Shown here: positions 1-8,236 of the stretch, in pieces | Numbering within the stretch: the stretch's first letter is position 1 | Layout of the letters: each line of letters starts with the position of its first letter | Assembly: GCA_934446355.1 (NCBI GenBank) | Contig: CAKSEC010000018.1 | Coordinates: 1-44,036 of the forward strand | Origin: an uncultured Oscillospiraceae bacterium | GTDB taxonomy: Bacteria; Bacillota; Clostridia; Oscillospirales; Ruminococcaceae | Reading direction: 5' to 3' | DNA length: 44,036 bases | The notes under the pieces: generated by a model | The model's input: the letters and a program-made list of their open reading frames with translations, nothing else | Database searches by the model: none | What the model was told of the DNA's origin: nothing | Translations under genes and position numbers: made by a program

Positions 1-495
1 CTCTGTAATGCGATAAACTCGGTTTTCCCCAAGACGAAGAATCAGCTCTGTATAGTCCACCAGATCCGCAACAGCTGTAAGTTCGTACCGTACAAGGACC
101 GCAAGGAAGTCTGCGCTGATCTGAAAAAAATCTATGGCGCTGTGAACCTTGATGACGCTGAATTTGCGAAGGAAGAATTCCGTGAGAAGTGGGATAAGAA
201 ATACCCGAATATTCTGAAATCCTGGGATAAAAACTGGGCTGAATTAACGGTATTTTTTGAATATCCCCAGGAAATTCGTAAGATAATATATACGACGAAT
301 GCCGTCGAAGGCTACCATAGAATGGTCAGAAAATTCACTAAATCCAAGTCGATTTTTCCGACCGATGATGCTATCCGCAAGGTCGTTTATATGAGCGTTT
401 CCGAGATTTCAAAGAAGTGGACTATGCCTGTTCGCAACTGGGGTCTGGCTTACGCTCAGTTCATGATTTACTTTGAGGACAGATTCGCAGCTTAA
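1..495 (+). CDS. IS256-family (Mutator-type) transposase, C-terminal part
   Basis: DDE transposase that catalyses cut-and-paste or circle-intermediate movement of its own element. The reading frame is open from the first base of the window, so the start and the first two catalytic aspartates are missing. What remains carries the family's CIVHQIRNS motif (Cys and His of the conserved C-x2-H region) and the TTNAVEGYHR motif, which supplies the catalytic glutamate, then a typical C-terminal tail ending at a TAA at 493-495. No frameshift is visible in this part, so the enzyme could be intact. The identification rests on these two motifs and their spacing and is fairly secure. The next gene downstream is unrelated. 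Confidence 0.9.
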   Translation, partial: LCNAINSVFPKTKNQLCIVHQIRNSCKFVPYKDRKEVCADLKKIYGAVNLDDAEFAKEEFREKWDKKYPNILKSWDKNWAELTVFFEYPQEIRKIIYTTNAVEGYHRMVRKFTKSKSIFPTDDAIRKVVYMSVSEISKKWTMPVRNWGLAYAQFMIYFEDRFAA

Positions 496-681
496 CGTCT
501 ATTGGGGACTCTGTCCCCAAACCCCCGGAGTTTATCCGCTGGAAGATACCGGTGAAGTAGAAAAGCAGCGAATTAGCTCCGCTGCTCTTCACCGTATATC
601 TTGCAGCCGCGTCGGGTCACTCTCCAGCGTTGCCCTATTTTGCTGCGATTTTAGCATTGGTACGTTTTTCGGGTTTATTCG

Positions 682-708
682 CGTTTACACAGTTGTTTTT
701 TCAGACCC
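682..708 (+). repeat. putative right terminal inverted repeat of the IS256-like element
   Basis: A stretch reading GTTTACACAGTTGTTTTTTC and ending CAGACCC lies where the IS end is expected. The TTTACACAGTT core resembles IS256-family ends. The partner repeat is outside the window. Confidence 0.45.
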
Positions 709-864
709 GAGATAACAACAGTAATTAACACTACCACTACAAAAATCCCAATACTAGCACTTGAACAATCACAGCTACATCAACTAAAAATCACTCTACC
801 CGACCTAAGTATTACCATAGGTACTGTTAGTATTGCTTACAGTATCTTGCGACGTAAAAGGTAA
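709..864 (+). pseudogene. reading-frame remnant abutting the IS right end
   Basis: Immediately after the putative IS end, a frame stays open for 51 codons to TAA at 862-864. The conceptual product ends in a hydrophobic stretch (ITIGTVSIAYSIL) followed by a basic LRRKR tail, like the end of a small membrane protein. There is no ATG, GTG or TTG with a ribosome binding site at its beginning, so it would be the 3' end of a gene interrupted by the insertion. It is followed by a good terminator at 876-919, as a gene end would be. No family is recognised. It could also be chance coding in AT-rich DNA. Confidence 0.3.
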
Positions 865-875
865 TGCACAAAACG

Positions 876-919
876 ATAGGCTCTATAAAGCTTGAATTGC
901 TTTATAGAGCCTATTTTTT
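876..919 (+). terminator. intrinsic terminator
   Basis: A perfect 16-bp stem, ATAGGCTCTATAAAGC pairing with GCTTTATAGAGCCTAT, is followed by five T residues (915-919). It lies between the remnant frame ending at 864 and the minus-strand XRE gene ending at 942, so it may stop transcription from both sides. Confidence 0.8.
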
Positions 920-941
920 ATTGCTCGCTTCACCTATGTTA

Positions 942-1283
942 TCAGTCGCCCTCGGCATACATCTTCATCGAATCCGCAGCAGCCCTGACTATATCCGAAA
1001 CGACGCACAGTTCCCTTGCCGACAGCGATTGAAGCGTAAGCACGATATCGCCGAACGCCTCTGCGCCGATGACGTCCCTTGTGCCGAACAGCATTTCATC
1101 TGCCCGGCAGTCAAGAGCGCTGGCTAAAGCTGCGAATACCTCTAGGCTGAGTTTGGTGCTGCCTGTCTCGATGTGGCTCATGTGGGTGACCGAAATAGAT
1201 ACCATCTCGGCGAGTTTCTCCTGCGATAATCCCTTTGCCTTTCTCATCTTCCTGATACGCTGTCCTATAGAATAGTAATCCAT
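942..1283 (-). CDS. XRE-family helix-turn-helix transcriptional regulator
   Basis: A 113-residue cytoplasmic DNA-binding protein. Residues about 6-62 form a Cro/C1-type helix-turn-helix domain: IGQRIRKMRKAKGLSQEKLA (helices 1-2), then a recognition helix around SISVTHMSHIETG, then the LSLEVFAALASALDCRADEML segment typical of SinR- or Xre-like repressors. The remaining 50 residues are a short helical tail, probably for dimerisation. The ATG start at 1283 is preceded on the minus strand by AAAGGCGG. The gene is divergent from the leucine-rich-repeat lipoprotein gene, and the shared 130-bp gap holds repeated ATATAGGCA boxes and a palindrome over the lipoprotein promoter, so autoregulation and control of that neighbour are plausible inferences. 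The target is not known. Confidence 0.9.
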   Translation of the reverse strand: MDYYSIGQRIRKMRKAKGLSQEKLAEMVSISVTHMSHIETGSTKLSLEVFAALASALDCRADEMLFGTRDVIGAEAFGDIVLTLQSLSARELCVVSDIVRAAADSMKMYAEGD

Positions 1284-1321
1284 ATTATCTAACCGCCTTT
1301 GAAATTATTTAAGCAACATAC

Positions 1322-1350
1322 TTGAATTATATAGGCAATCGTGCTATAAT
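1322..1350 (+). promoter_or_regulatory. sigma-A-type promoter of the leucine-rich-repeat lipoprotein gene
   Basis: TTGAAT (1322-1327) and TATAAT (1345-1350) are separated by 17 bp. A copy of ATATAGGCA lies in the spacer (1329-1337), where a repressor could block polymerase. Confidence 0.75.
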
Positions 1351-1360
1351 AGAATAAACT

Positions 1361-1380
1361 ATATAGGCATATATATGCCT
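1361..1380. promoter_or_regulatory. candidate operator: ATATAGGCA repeat and 16-bp palindrome
   Basis: A second ATATAGGCA (1361-1369) runs into the perfect palindrome AGGCATATATATGCCT (1365-1380), just downstream of the expected transcription start of the lipoprotein gene. With the copy in the promoter spacer it makes a two-site arrangement suitable for the divergent XRE repressor. Binding is inferred. Confidence 0.45.
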
Positions 1381-1415
1381 GTGTGGTTAAATTATTAGAC
1401 AATAGGAGAAGAAAA

Positions 1416-3326
1416 ATGAAGAAACTAAGCGGTTTAGCACTCATTCTGGCGTCGTGTGTGATACTCTCGGCGTGTGAGGGCGGCACTTCTGGCGGCTCTG
1501 CCGACGACATTAGCAACATGGTTCATCAGCCTAACATCGACGAGATCATGTCTAGTATGTATGAAATGGCGTCTGGCGAGGAATCTGACAATAATTCCTA
1601 CGAACCGGATTCCACGGCTTCCCTGGACTTAAATTCGGACGGAAGCGTATATGTTAAGAAATCCGACAAGCCGGAAATACCCGATATTGAAGCGATATCA
1701 CCCAAAAAGCTTGAATATGAGTTTATCAAAAACGGTGATTATGGGTCAGGTATACGAATCAATGGTATCAGCACAGCGGCAGAGGATATACGTTTTCCTG
1801 ATACCATAGACGGCGAGCCTGTGGTGTATATTAATTTGGAAAGCAAAGATTATTCCAGCAACGTTAAAACCTTGATATTTCCCGATTCTGTCGCTACGTG
1901 CGGCAGAATACCTAAGTCGGTTGAATTTGTAAAGCTGCCTGAGAATCTTGCCGAGGATCGTGTTCCTACATTTGAGGGCTGCAAAAATCTTGAGGAAGTA
2001 TGGCTTCCTGATAGTATTACCCGTTTCAAAGGTGGGTCAATGACAGGTCTTAACGCTCAATTCTCTGGGTGTTCAAGCCTGAGAAGCATTTGCCTGCCGT
2101 CTGGTTTGACTGAGATAGGCGGTTCAACATTCAGCGGGTGCTCCAACTTGGAAAGCATTTATATTCCTCGAAGTGTAAAAAGCATTGGCGGTTGGGCATT
2201 TGCGGATTGTACAAGCCTTACCAGTGTAAATCTGTCCCGCAATGCGACCGTAGATTTTACTGGCTTGTTTAGTGGCTGTTCAAGTCTTACGAGCGTTACT
2301 ATTCCGAAAAATGCGACCAGCATTGGCAGAGAGGCATTCAAAGATTGCTCCAGCCTGACCGAAATCACCATACCTGACAGCGTGACCATCATTGGCGATG
2401 AGGCTTTTAAGGGCTGCACCAGTCTTACCAGTATTACTTTACCGGATAACCTAACTGACGACCCGTCTGTTGGTGAGAATATGTTTACCACAGGCTGCTT
2501 AGGAAAAGCGGCATTTAACGGCTGCCTTAACCTTACCAGCATTACAGTACCTGATGGCGTTACTATCATAGAGGGAAATACGTTTCATGGCTGCTCCGGT
2601 CTAACCAGCATTACATTACCCGATAGCGTAACAATGATTCGTGATAATGCTTTTGAGGACTGTTCTAACCTGACCGAAATCACTATACCCGATAGCGTAA
2701 CCAGCATTGGAAGTGCGGCATTTAAGGGCTGTTCCGGCCTAACTAACATTAAAATACCTGATAGCGTTACCTACATTTCTTCCGAAGCTTTTGCGAACTG
2801 TTCAAGCCTTACAGATGTCAATATTCCTGACAGCGTAACTATTGAAGGTAGAGTGTTTTCAGGCTGCTATAAACTGTTTGACGATAGAGGTCTTATTATA
2901 AGAAATAACCGACTGTGGCTTAGTGATAGGAACAACATTGTAGATTCTAATATTACTTCTTTTGAAATTCCATCCGGTGTTACAAGCATTGAATCCGGAG
3001 CATTTAGGGAATGCGACTGCTTGATCAGCGTTACAATACCTGATGGCGTAACAAGAATTGGAAATAGTGCGTTCGCTGAGTGCTATGATCTTACCAACAT
3101 TGCAATACCGGATAGCGTTACAAGCATTGGAGATGATGCGTTTTTTTATTGTTCAAGTCTTATCATTATTACAATACCTGATAACATTGCCTATATCGGA
3201 TTCAGTGCATTTAATGATTGTGATAATCTCAAAACCATATACTACAAGGGCAAGGCTTACACAGCAACTGAGGAAGATACAGCATTAAATATACTGCTGA
3301 AAGAAAACCCTCAAATTGATTCTTGA
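1416..3326 (+). CDS. BspA-type leucine-rich-repeat surface lipoprotein
   Basis: A 636-residue predicted lipoprotein. The start chosen is the ATG at 1416, 7 nt after AGGAGAAG, because it gives a clean lipoprotein signal: MKK, a hydrophobic core, then the lipobox LSAC with Cys20 as the lipidation site. An upstream GTG at 1383 would spoil the signal. Residues about 20-110 are a low-complexity, acidic and Ser/Asn-rich spacer. Most of the rest is a run of about 23-residue LRR_5 (TpLRR/BspA) repeats with the pattern LTSITIPDSVTSIGxxAFxGCSS, interrupted around residue 485-525 by a non-repeat insert. Such proteins sit on the outer face of the membrane and often mediate adhesion or protein-protein contact, but the partner here is unknown. 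It is a single-gene unit with its own promoter. Confidence 0.9.
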   Translation: MKKLSGLALILASCVILSACEGGTSGGSADDISNMVHQPNIDEIMSSMYEMASGEESDNNSYEPDSTASLDLNSDGSVYVKKSDKPEIPDIEAISPKKLEYEFIKNGDYGSGIRINGISTAAEDIRFPDTIDGEPVVYINLESKDYSSNVKTLIFPDSVATCGRIPKSVEFVKLPENLAEDRVPTFEGCKNLEEVWLPDSITRFKGGSMTGLNAQFSGCSSLRSICLPSGLTEIGGSTFSGCSNLESIYIPRSVKSIGGWAFADCTSLTSVNLSRNATVDFTGLFSGCSSLTSVTIPKNATSIGREAFKDCSSLTEITIPDSVTIIGDEAFKGCTSLTSITLPDNLTDDPSVGENMFTTGCLGKAAFNGCLNLTSITVPDGVTIIEGNTFHGCSGLTSITLPDSVTMIRDNAFEDCSNLTEITIPDSVTSIGSAAFKGCSGLTNIKIPDSVTYISSEAFANCSSLTDVNIPDSVTIEGRVFSGCYKLFDDRGLIIRNNRLWLSDRNNIVDSNITSFEIPSGVTSIESGAFRECDCLISVTIPDGVTRIGNSAFAECYDLTNIAIPDSVTSIGDDAFFYCSSLIIITIPDNIAYIGFSAFNDCDNLKTIYYKGKAYTATEEDTALNILLKENPQIDS

Positions 3327-3352
3327 CCCCCTCAAAATTTTCAAAACCCCCT

Positions 3353-3380
3353 TGACAACCGCCCGAAAATGTGATATCAT
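3353..3380 (+). promoter_or_regulatory. trp operon promoter
   Basis: TTGACA (3353-3358) and TATCAT (3375-3380) with a 16-bp spacer, placed so that transcription would start about 3387 and run into the T-box leader. Confidence 0.75.
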
Positions 3381-3387
3381 ATTCACA

Positions 3388-3765
3388 AGAAAAACAGCGG
3401 CGGCGTCCAAACCGACCGGTGTTTCAAAATCGAATACGCCCTTACAAACCTATGATGTGGAGATAAAAATGCTTGTTGCACTCACAGAGAGCGGCTCGCA
3501 GGAACGTACAGCGTATGTTCCCGCATTGCTGGAAATGCCGCAGAACGCAGAGCATATCAAATGGACCACTGAGGGCGCAGTCAAAGGCGGTGTCCAAAGC
3601 CGGCTGAGTATTCTGCGACGTTATGCAAGCGTTAATTGCAGGGATATGTAGGTATCCGGAGAGTGTGCGGCGTTTCAGCCGCAAATTAAGGTGGCACCAC
3701 GGTGTAGTGTATACTCCGTCCTTAGATGCAGGTCTATTCTGCGTTAAGGGCGGAGTTTTTGTTTT
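3388..3765 (+). promoter_or_regulatory. T-box riboswitch (tryptophan), trp operon leader
   Basis: The leader senses uncharged tRNA-Trp and lets transcription continue into trpE. The diagnostic T-box sequence AAGGTGGCACCACGGTG lies at about 3689-3705, directly before a terminator hairpin (3713-3760). Upstream, an AGAGAG GA-motif (about 3485) and a distal GGAAATGCCG-like loop mark Stem I. TGG at 3562-3564 followed by A lies on the 3' side of Stem I, just before bases that pair with its 5' foot, and fits as the UGG specifier codon. The downstream genes are all for tryptophan synthesis, which agrees. Exact Stem I pairings were judged by eye. Confidence 0.92.
3713..3760 (+). terminator. T-box-controlled intrinsic terminator
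   Basis: ACTCCGTCCTTA (3713-3724) pairs with TAAGGGCGGAGT (3745-3756), with an inner GCAG/CTGC stem, and is followed by a T run to 3760. The antiterminator formed by the T-box would compete with the 5' arm. Confidence 0.88.
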
Positions 3766-3781
3766 CTGAAAGGAGAAAGCC

Positions 3782-5254
3782 ATGCTAAGACCAACTATCG
3801 AGCAGGCAAAGCAGCTTACCGGCTACAGCCTTATTCCGGTGTGCAGAGAACTTCTGTCCGACTTCACCACGCCTATTGAGGTACTCAGAAAGCTGCGCAG
3901 CGTGAGCCGCCACGTCTATATTCTGGAGAGCGTCGAGAATCAGGAGAAGTGGGGAAGATACACGTTCCTCGGCTATGACCCGAAGCTCGAAATAACCTGC
4001 ATCAACGGCGAACTGACCGTCAAGAACGTACAGACCGGCAAGACCGAAACGTCCCAGCAGGCGCACCCGGCGGACTACATCAAAAAGCTGATGTCCGGAT
4101 TCAGCAGCCCTGCGCTGGACGGGTTCCCGTCGTTCACGGGCGGGCTCGTGGGGTACTTCTCATACGACTATATCAAATACAGCGAGCCTACGCTGAAGCT
4201 TGACGCAAACGACGAGGAGCATTTCAAGGACGTTGACCTCATGCTTTTCGATAAGGTCATAGCTTTCGATAACATCAAGCAGAAAATAATGCTGATAACC
4301 AATATTTCCTCCGCCGATATCGACAGGGAATACCCCGAAGCGGAAAAGCAGCTTGAAGAAATGGAAAGGCTCATTCGATTCGGAAAGCCTGCAGATATCC
4401 CCAAGGGAAAGCTGACGTCAGAGTTCCGCAGGCTTTTCGATAAGCAGCAGTACTGCGAGATGGTGGAGAAGGCTCGGCACTACATCTATGAGGGAGATAT
4501 ATTTCAGGTGGTGCTTTCTAACAGACTGGACGCCGATTTCGAGGGAAGCCTGTTCGACGCATACCGTGTGCTGAGGGCGACCAATCCCTCGCCGTATATG
4601 TTCTTCTTCTCCAGCGACGATATGGAGATAGCCGGCGCTTCCCCCGAAACACTGGTGAAGCTGGAAAACGGCGTGCTGCATACGTTCCCGCTTGCCGGAA
4701 CACGTCCGAGGGGCGCAGACGACGAGCAGGACAAGCAGCTTGAAAGAGAGCTCCTGCAGGACGAAAAGGAACTTTCCGAGCACAATATGCTGGTGGATCT
4801 CGGCAGAAACGACATCGGAAAGATAAGCCGCTTCGGCAGCGTCGAGGTGGAAAAATACATGAGTATCGAGCGTTATTCGCACGTAATGCACATCGGTTCG
4901 ACCGTGCGGGGCGAGATACTGGACGGCAAGACTGCACTGGACGCAGTTGACGCTATACTGCCGGCTGGTACGCTTTCGGGTGCGCCGAAGCTTCGTGCCT
5001 GCGAGATAATCAACGAGCTTGAAAACAACAAGCGGGGCGTTTACGGCGGCGCAGTCGGGTATATCGATTTCAGAGGTAATCTCGACACCTGCATTGCGAT
5101 ACGGCTTGCGTTCAGGAAGAACGGCAGGGTGTTCGTGAGAAGCGGTGCAGGCATAGTTGCGGACAGCGTACCTGAGAACGAATACAACGAGTGCATCAAC
5201 AAGGCGAAAGCCGTGATGAATGCGCTCTCCATCGCACAGGAGGACAGCATATGA
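3782..5254 (+). CDS. trpE: anthranilate synthase component I
   Basis: Converts chorismate and ammonia (from the TrpG glutaminase) to anthranilate and pyruvate, the first committed step to tryptophan. It has 490 residues, the usual length. The N-terminal regulatory part contains ILES (residues 47-50), equivalent to the LLES tryptophan-binding motif, so feedback inhibition is likely. The C-terminal chorismate-binding domain shows GDIFQVVLSNR, FPLAGTRPRG, DLGRNDIGKI and GTLSGAPKLRA. AGGAGAAA lies 5 nt before the ATG. The stop overlaps the trpG start (ATGA), so the two subunits are translationally coupled. Expression is controlled by the upstream tryptophan T-box. Confidence 0.97.
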   Translation: MLRPTIEQAKQLTGYSLIPVCRELLSDFTTPIEVLRKLRSVSRHVYILESVENQEKWGRYTFLGYDPKLEITCINGELTVKNVQTGKTETSQQAHPADYIKKLMSGFSSPALDGFPSFTGGLVGYFSYDYIKYSEPTLKLDANDEEHFKDVDLMLFDKVIAFDNIKQKIMLITNISSADIDREYPEAEKQLEEMERLIRFGKPADIPKGKLTSEFRRLFDKQQYCEMVEKARHYIYEGDIFQVVLSNRLDADFEGSLFDAYRVLRATNPSPYMFFFSSDDMEIAGASPETLVKLENGVLHTFPLAGTRPRGADDEQDKQLERELLQDEKELSEHNMLVDLGRNDIGKISRFGSVEVEKYMSIERYSHVMHIGSTVRGEILDGKTALDAVDAILPAGTLSGAPKLRACEIINELENNKRGVYGGAVGYIDFRGNLDTCIAIRLAFRKNGRVFVRSGAGIVADSVPENEYNECINKAKAVMNALSIAQEDSI

Positions 5255-5823
5255 TACTTCTGATAGATAATTACGACAGCTTTTCCTACAATCTGTATCA
5301 GCTTATCGGCGGGATAGACCCGGATATAAAGGTCATACGCAACGATGAACTTACTGCAGACGAAATAATGGCGCTGCAGCCCTCTCACATAATCGTCAGC
5401 CCCGGACCGGGCAGACCCTGCGATGCAGGCGTGTGCGAGGACGTGATAAGAACGGCGGCGGGAAAAATACCGATACTCGGCGTTTGTCTGGGACATCAGG
5501 CGATATGCGAAACGTTCGGCGCTGAGATAACCTACGCAAAGCGGCTCATGCACGGAAAGAAGTCCGTGACGAGCCTTGATACGTCGAGCAGGCTTTTCAG
5601 GGGGCTTCCCGAAAGCTGCGAGGTGGCGAGGTATCATTCGCTTGCCGCTTCCGAGGACGGCTTCCCCGAATGCCTGAAAGTCACGGCAAGAACGGACGAC
5701 GGCGAAATAATGGCGGTGGAGCACAGGGAATACCCCATATTCGGCGTGCAGTTCCACCCCGAATCAATACTCACAAAGCACGGCAGACAGATGGCTGAGA
5801 ATTTTTTGGAGGTCACATTATGA
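5251..5823 (+). CDS. trpG: anthranilate synthase component II (glutamine amidotransferase)
   Basis: Class I glutamine amidotransferase that supplies ammonia to TrpE. It has 190 residues. The catalytic triad is visible as Cys79 in GVCLGHQAI and His169 and Glu171 in QFHPESI, with the oxyanion motif SPGPGRP at 50-56. It is a stand-alone subunit and is not fused to TrpD. The start at 5251 overlaps the trpE stop by four bases and the upstream CAGGAGGAC gives a good ribosome binding site; a longer in-frame extension inside trpE is rejected. The gene could also serve p-aminobenzoate synthesis, as in some Firmicutes, but nothing here shows that. Confidence 0.96.
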   Translation: MILLIDNYDSFSYNLYQLIGGIDPDIKVIRNDELTADEIMALQPSHIIVSPGPGRPCDAGVCEDVIRTAAGKIPILGVCLGHQAICETFGAEITYAKRLMHGKKSVTSLDTSSRLFRGLPESCEVARYHSLAASEDGFPECLKVTARTDDGEIMAVEHREYPIFGVQFHPESILTKHGRQMAENFLEVTL

Positions 5824-6833
5824 TAAAGGAAGCAATCAAGAAAGCGGCAGACGGGATCGACCTTACCTATGAGGAAGCGGCAGAGGTCACACGTGAAATA
5901 ATGACCGGAAACACAACGCCCGCCCAGACTGCGGCGTATCTCACTGCGCTGCACATCAAGGGCGAAACTGTGGCGGAGATATCCGCAAGCGCATTCGTAA
6001 TGCGTGACTGCGCAGAAAAGGTCGTATACGGCGGCGACGTGCTGGAAATAGTCGGCACGGGCGGCGACGGCTCAAATTCGATAAACATCTCAACTATTTC
6101 GGCGCTGGTGTGCGCTGCGGCGGGAGTAAAGACCGCAAAGCACGGCAACCGTGCGGCTTCAAGCAAATGCGGCACAGCGGACTGCCTTGAAGCGCTTGGT
6201 GTGAATATCTCGACAAGCCCGGCGGGCTGCGTAAGGCTTCTTGACGAGGTGGGAATGTGCTTCCTGTTTGCGCAGAGATACCACAGCGCAATGAAGTACG
6301 TCGGTCCTGTCCGCAAGGAAATAGGCATTCCGACGGTATTCAACGTGCTCGGCCCGCTGACGAACCCTGCGCACCCTGCTTTCCAGCTTCTCGGAGTATA
6401 CAAGCCGGAGCTTCTGGAGCCGATGGCGCAGGCGCTCACGAGCCTTGGCGTAAAGCGTGGAATGGCGGTCTACGGCGAGGACAGGCTTGACGAGATATCC
6501 GTGAACGACAAGACGCTGGTGCTTGAATTTGGAGGCGGCGAGTACAGAAAATACGAGATATCGCCGGAGCAGTTCGGCATTGCACGCCACGATAAGTCGG
6601 AGCTTCTGGGCGGCACTCCTGAAGAGAATGCGCAGGCGGTGCGCCTTATCCTTTCCGGCGAAAAGGGCGCAGGCAGGGACGCAGTTCTGCTGAACGCAGG
6701 CGCAGCGCTGCATATCGTCCGTGAAATACCCATCGAGGAGGGCATAAAGCTTGCCGCTCAGACCATCGACAGCGGCGCGGCGCTTGCGACTCTGGAAAGC
6801 TACATAAAGGTATCCGGCGAGGTGAAAGAATGA
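5820..6833 (+). CDS. trpD: anthranilate phosphoribosyltransferase
   Basis: Transfers the phosphoribosyl group from PRPP to anthranilate. It has 337 residues, normal for the family. The helical N-terminal domain is followed by the PRPP-binding signature GTGGDGSNSINIST and the KHGNRAASSKCG motif, with GPLTNPA further on. The start overlaps the trpG stop (ATGA), and its own stop overlaps the trpC start in the same way, so translation runs continuously through trpE-G-D-C. The ribosome binding site TTGGAGGTC lies 7-8 nt before the ATG. Confidence 0.97.
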   Translation: MIKEAIKKAADGIDLTYEEAAEVTREIMTGNTTPAQTAAYLTALHIKGETVAEISASAFVMRDCAEKVVYGGDVLEIVGTGGDGSNSINISTISALVCAAAGVKTAKHGNRAASSKCGTADCLEALGVNISTSPAGCVRLLDEVGMCFLFAQRYHSAMKYVGPVRKEIGIPTVFNVLGPLTNPAHPAFQLLGVYKPELLEPMAQALTSLGVKRGMAVYGEDRLDEISVNDKTLVLEFGGGEYRKYEISPEQFGIARHDKSELLGGTPEENAQAVRLILSGEKGAGRDAVLLNAGAALHIVREIPIEEGIKLAAQTIDSGAALATLESYIKVSGEVKE

Positions 6834-7609
6834 TTCTTGACGAGATAGCCGAGCGCACCAAACAGCGTGTTGCAGAGGAAAAAGCGGCAGTTCCGCTTGC
6901 CGAGATGAAAAAGCGCGCCCTCGATATGGGCAGGGACGGCAGCTTCCCGTTCAGGGCGGCGCTTGGAGGCAGCGATATTTCGTTCATCTGCGAGGTGAAG
7001 CGCGCTTCGCCGTCAAAGGGCGTCATCGCAGAGGATTTCCCCTACCTCAGGATAGCGCAGGAATACGAGCAGGCGGGCGCGGCGGCGATATCCTGCCTGA
7101 CCGAGCCGTTCTGGTTCAAGGGCAGCGACGAGTATCTCAGGGAGATAGCAGCGGCGGTGAAAATACCCGTGCTTCGCAAGGATTTCACCGTTGACGAGTA
7201 TATGATATATCAGGCGAAAACGCTCGGTGCTTCGGCTGTGCTGCTGATATGCTCGATACTTTCGGCAGAGCAGCTTAAAGAATATCTGGAACTGGCGCAC
7301 AGTCTTGGGCTTTCGGCGCTGGTCGAGGCTCATGACGAGCAGGAGGTGCGCACTGCGCTTTCGGCAGGAGCGGGGATAATCGGCGTCAATAACCGTGACC
7401 TCAGGACGTTTACGGTGGATATCGGCAATTCCGCAAGACTGAGGAAGCTTGTCCCGCCTGAGGTCCTGTTCGTGTCTGAAAGCGGCATCAGGACAGCCGA
7501 GGACATCGAAGCGCTCAGGAGAAACGGCACGAATGCGGTGCTTGTCGGCGAAACGCTGATGAGAAGTCCCGACAAGCGTGCTGCGCTCGCAGAACTGAGG
7601 GGCGGCTGA
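6830..7609 (+). CDS. trpC: indole-3-glycerol-phosphate synthase
   Basis: Closes the ring of the carboxyphenylamino-deoxyribulose phosphate intermediate to indole-3-glycerol phosphate. It has 259 residues with a (beta/alpha)8 fold. The motif CEVKRASPSKG carries the catalytic lysine, VLRKDFTVDEYMI follows with the second lysine, and GVNNRDL and SESGI mark the phosphate-binding end of the barrel. It is a separate enzyme and is not fused to TrpF as in enterobacteria. It overlaps trpD by four bases and is followed one base later by trpF. Confidence 0.97.
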   Translation: MILDEIAERTKQRVAEEKAAVPLAEMKKRALDMGRDGSFPFRAALGGSDISFICEVKRASPSKGVIAEDFPYLRIAQEYEQAGAAAISCLTEPFWFKGSDEYLREIAAAVKIPVLRKDFTVDEYMIYQAKTLGASAVLLICSILSAEQLKEYLELAHSLGLSALVEAHDEQEVRTALSAGAGIIGVNNRDLRTFTVDIGNSARLRKLVPPEVLFVSESGIRTAEDIEALRRNGTNAVLVGETLMRSPDKRAALAELRGG

Positions 7610-7610
7610 T

Positions 7611-8222
7611 ATGGGCGTGAAAATAAAGCTGTGCGGAATGTTCCGTGACTGCGACATAGACTATGCGAACGAGGCAATGCCGGATTATATCGGCTTTGTG
7701 ATAGGCTTTCCCAGGAGCCACAGGAACATCACGCATGAAACTGCGCAGCGGTTCAGGCGGAATATTTCCCCGGAAATAAAGACGGTGGGCGTATTCGTGG
7801 ACTACCCCGCAGAGAAATGCGCAGAGCTTGCGCAAAGCGGCGTGATAGACTTGATACAGCTTCACGGCGGCGAGGACGCAGAGTACATAAGCAGCCTGCG
7901 GCGGCTGACGAATGCGCCGATAATAAAGGCGGTCAGGGTGCGTTCGGCAGAAGATATCGCATATTCTCAGCGGCTCGGCGCAGATTATATCCTGCTCGAT
8001 AACGGAACAGGCACAGGTCAGATGTTCGACCATTCGGTAATAGCCGGAGCGGAGATAACGCAGCCGTTCTTTCTTGCGGGCGGGCTTACTCCGGAGAATC
8101 TCAGGCAGGCGGCGGAAAGCGTTCACCCGTACTGCGTGGATCTGTCGAGCGGCATTGAAACGAATAAAGAAAAGGACAGAGAAAAAATGCTTGCTGCTGT
8201 CAGGGCGGCAAGGCAGCTATAG
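7611..8222 (+). CDS. trpF: phosphoribosylanthranilate isomerase
   Basis: Isomerises phosphoribosylanthranilate for TrpC. It has 203 residues with a TIM barrel. KLCGM near the N-terminus carries the catalytic cysteine, and LLDNGTGTGQMFD carries the general-acid aspartate, followed by the phosphate-binding LAGGL and SSGIET motifs. The start lies one base after the trpC stop, with GGGCGGCTG as a weak ribosome binding site, so coupling with trpC is likely. The first motif reads CGMFRD where many homologues have CG(I/L)T, a mild variant. Confidence 0.95.
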   Translation: MGVKIKLCGMFRDCDIDYANEAMPDYIGFVIGFPRSHRNITHETAQRFRRNISPEIKTVGVFVDYPAEKCAELAQSGVIDLIQLHGGEDAEYISSLRRLTNAPIIKAVRVRSAEDIAYSQRLGADYILLDNGTGTGQMFDHSVIAGAEITQPFFLAGGLTPENLRQAAESVHPYCVDLSSGIETNKEKDREKMLAAVRAARQL

Positions 8223-8236
8223 AAAGGAACAACGAA

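Larger units (their letters stand above)
1..708 (+). mobile_element. IS256-family insertion sequence, right portion
   Basis: The C-terminal part of a Mutator/IS256-type transposase is followed by about 190 bp of non-coding DNA that ends in a stretch resembling an IS256-family terminal repeat (682-708). Read outward-in on the minus strand, that stretch begins GGGTCTG and contains AACTGTGTAAACG, which is like the TGTGTAAA core common in this family. The left end lies outside the window, so neither the matching inverted repeat nor the target duplication can be checked. The exact right boundary is inferred. Confidence 0.75.

Noticed and set aside
473..715. An 80-codon plus-strand frame across the IS right end
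   Set aside because: It begins inside the transposase gene and spans the putative terminal repeat, with no ribosome binding site or recognisable domain.
1416..3326. Possible CRISPR-like or satellite repeats in the LRR gene
   Set aside because: The periodicity is protein-level (about 69 bp, degenerate in DNA) and continuous with an open reading frame. No spacer-repeat structure exists there or elsewhere in the window.
3316..3651. A plus-strand frame of 111 codons between the LRR gene and trpE
   Set aside because: It lies within the T-box leader, crosses Stem I and the specifier, and has no ribosome binding site. RNA structure explains the region.
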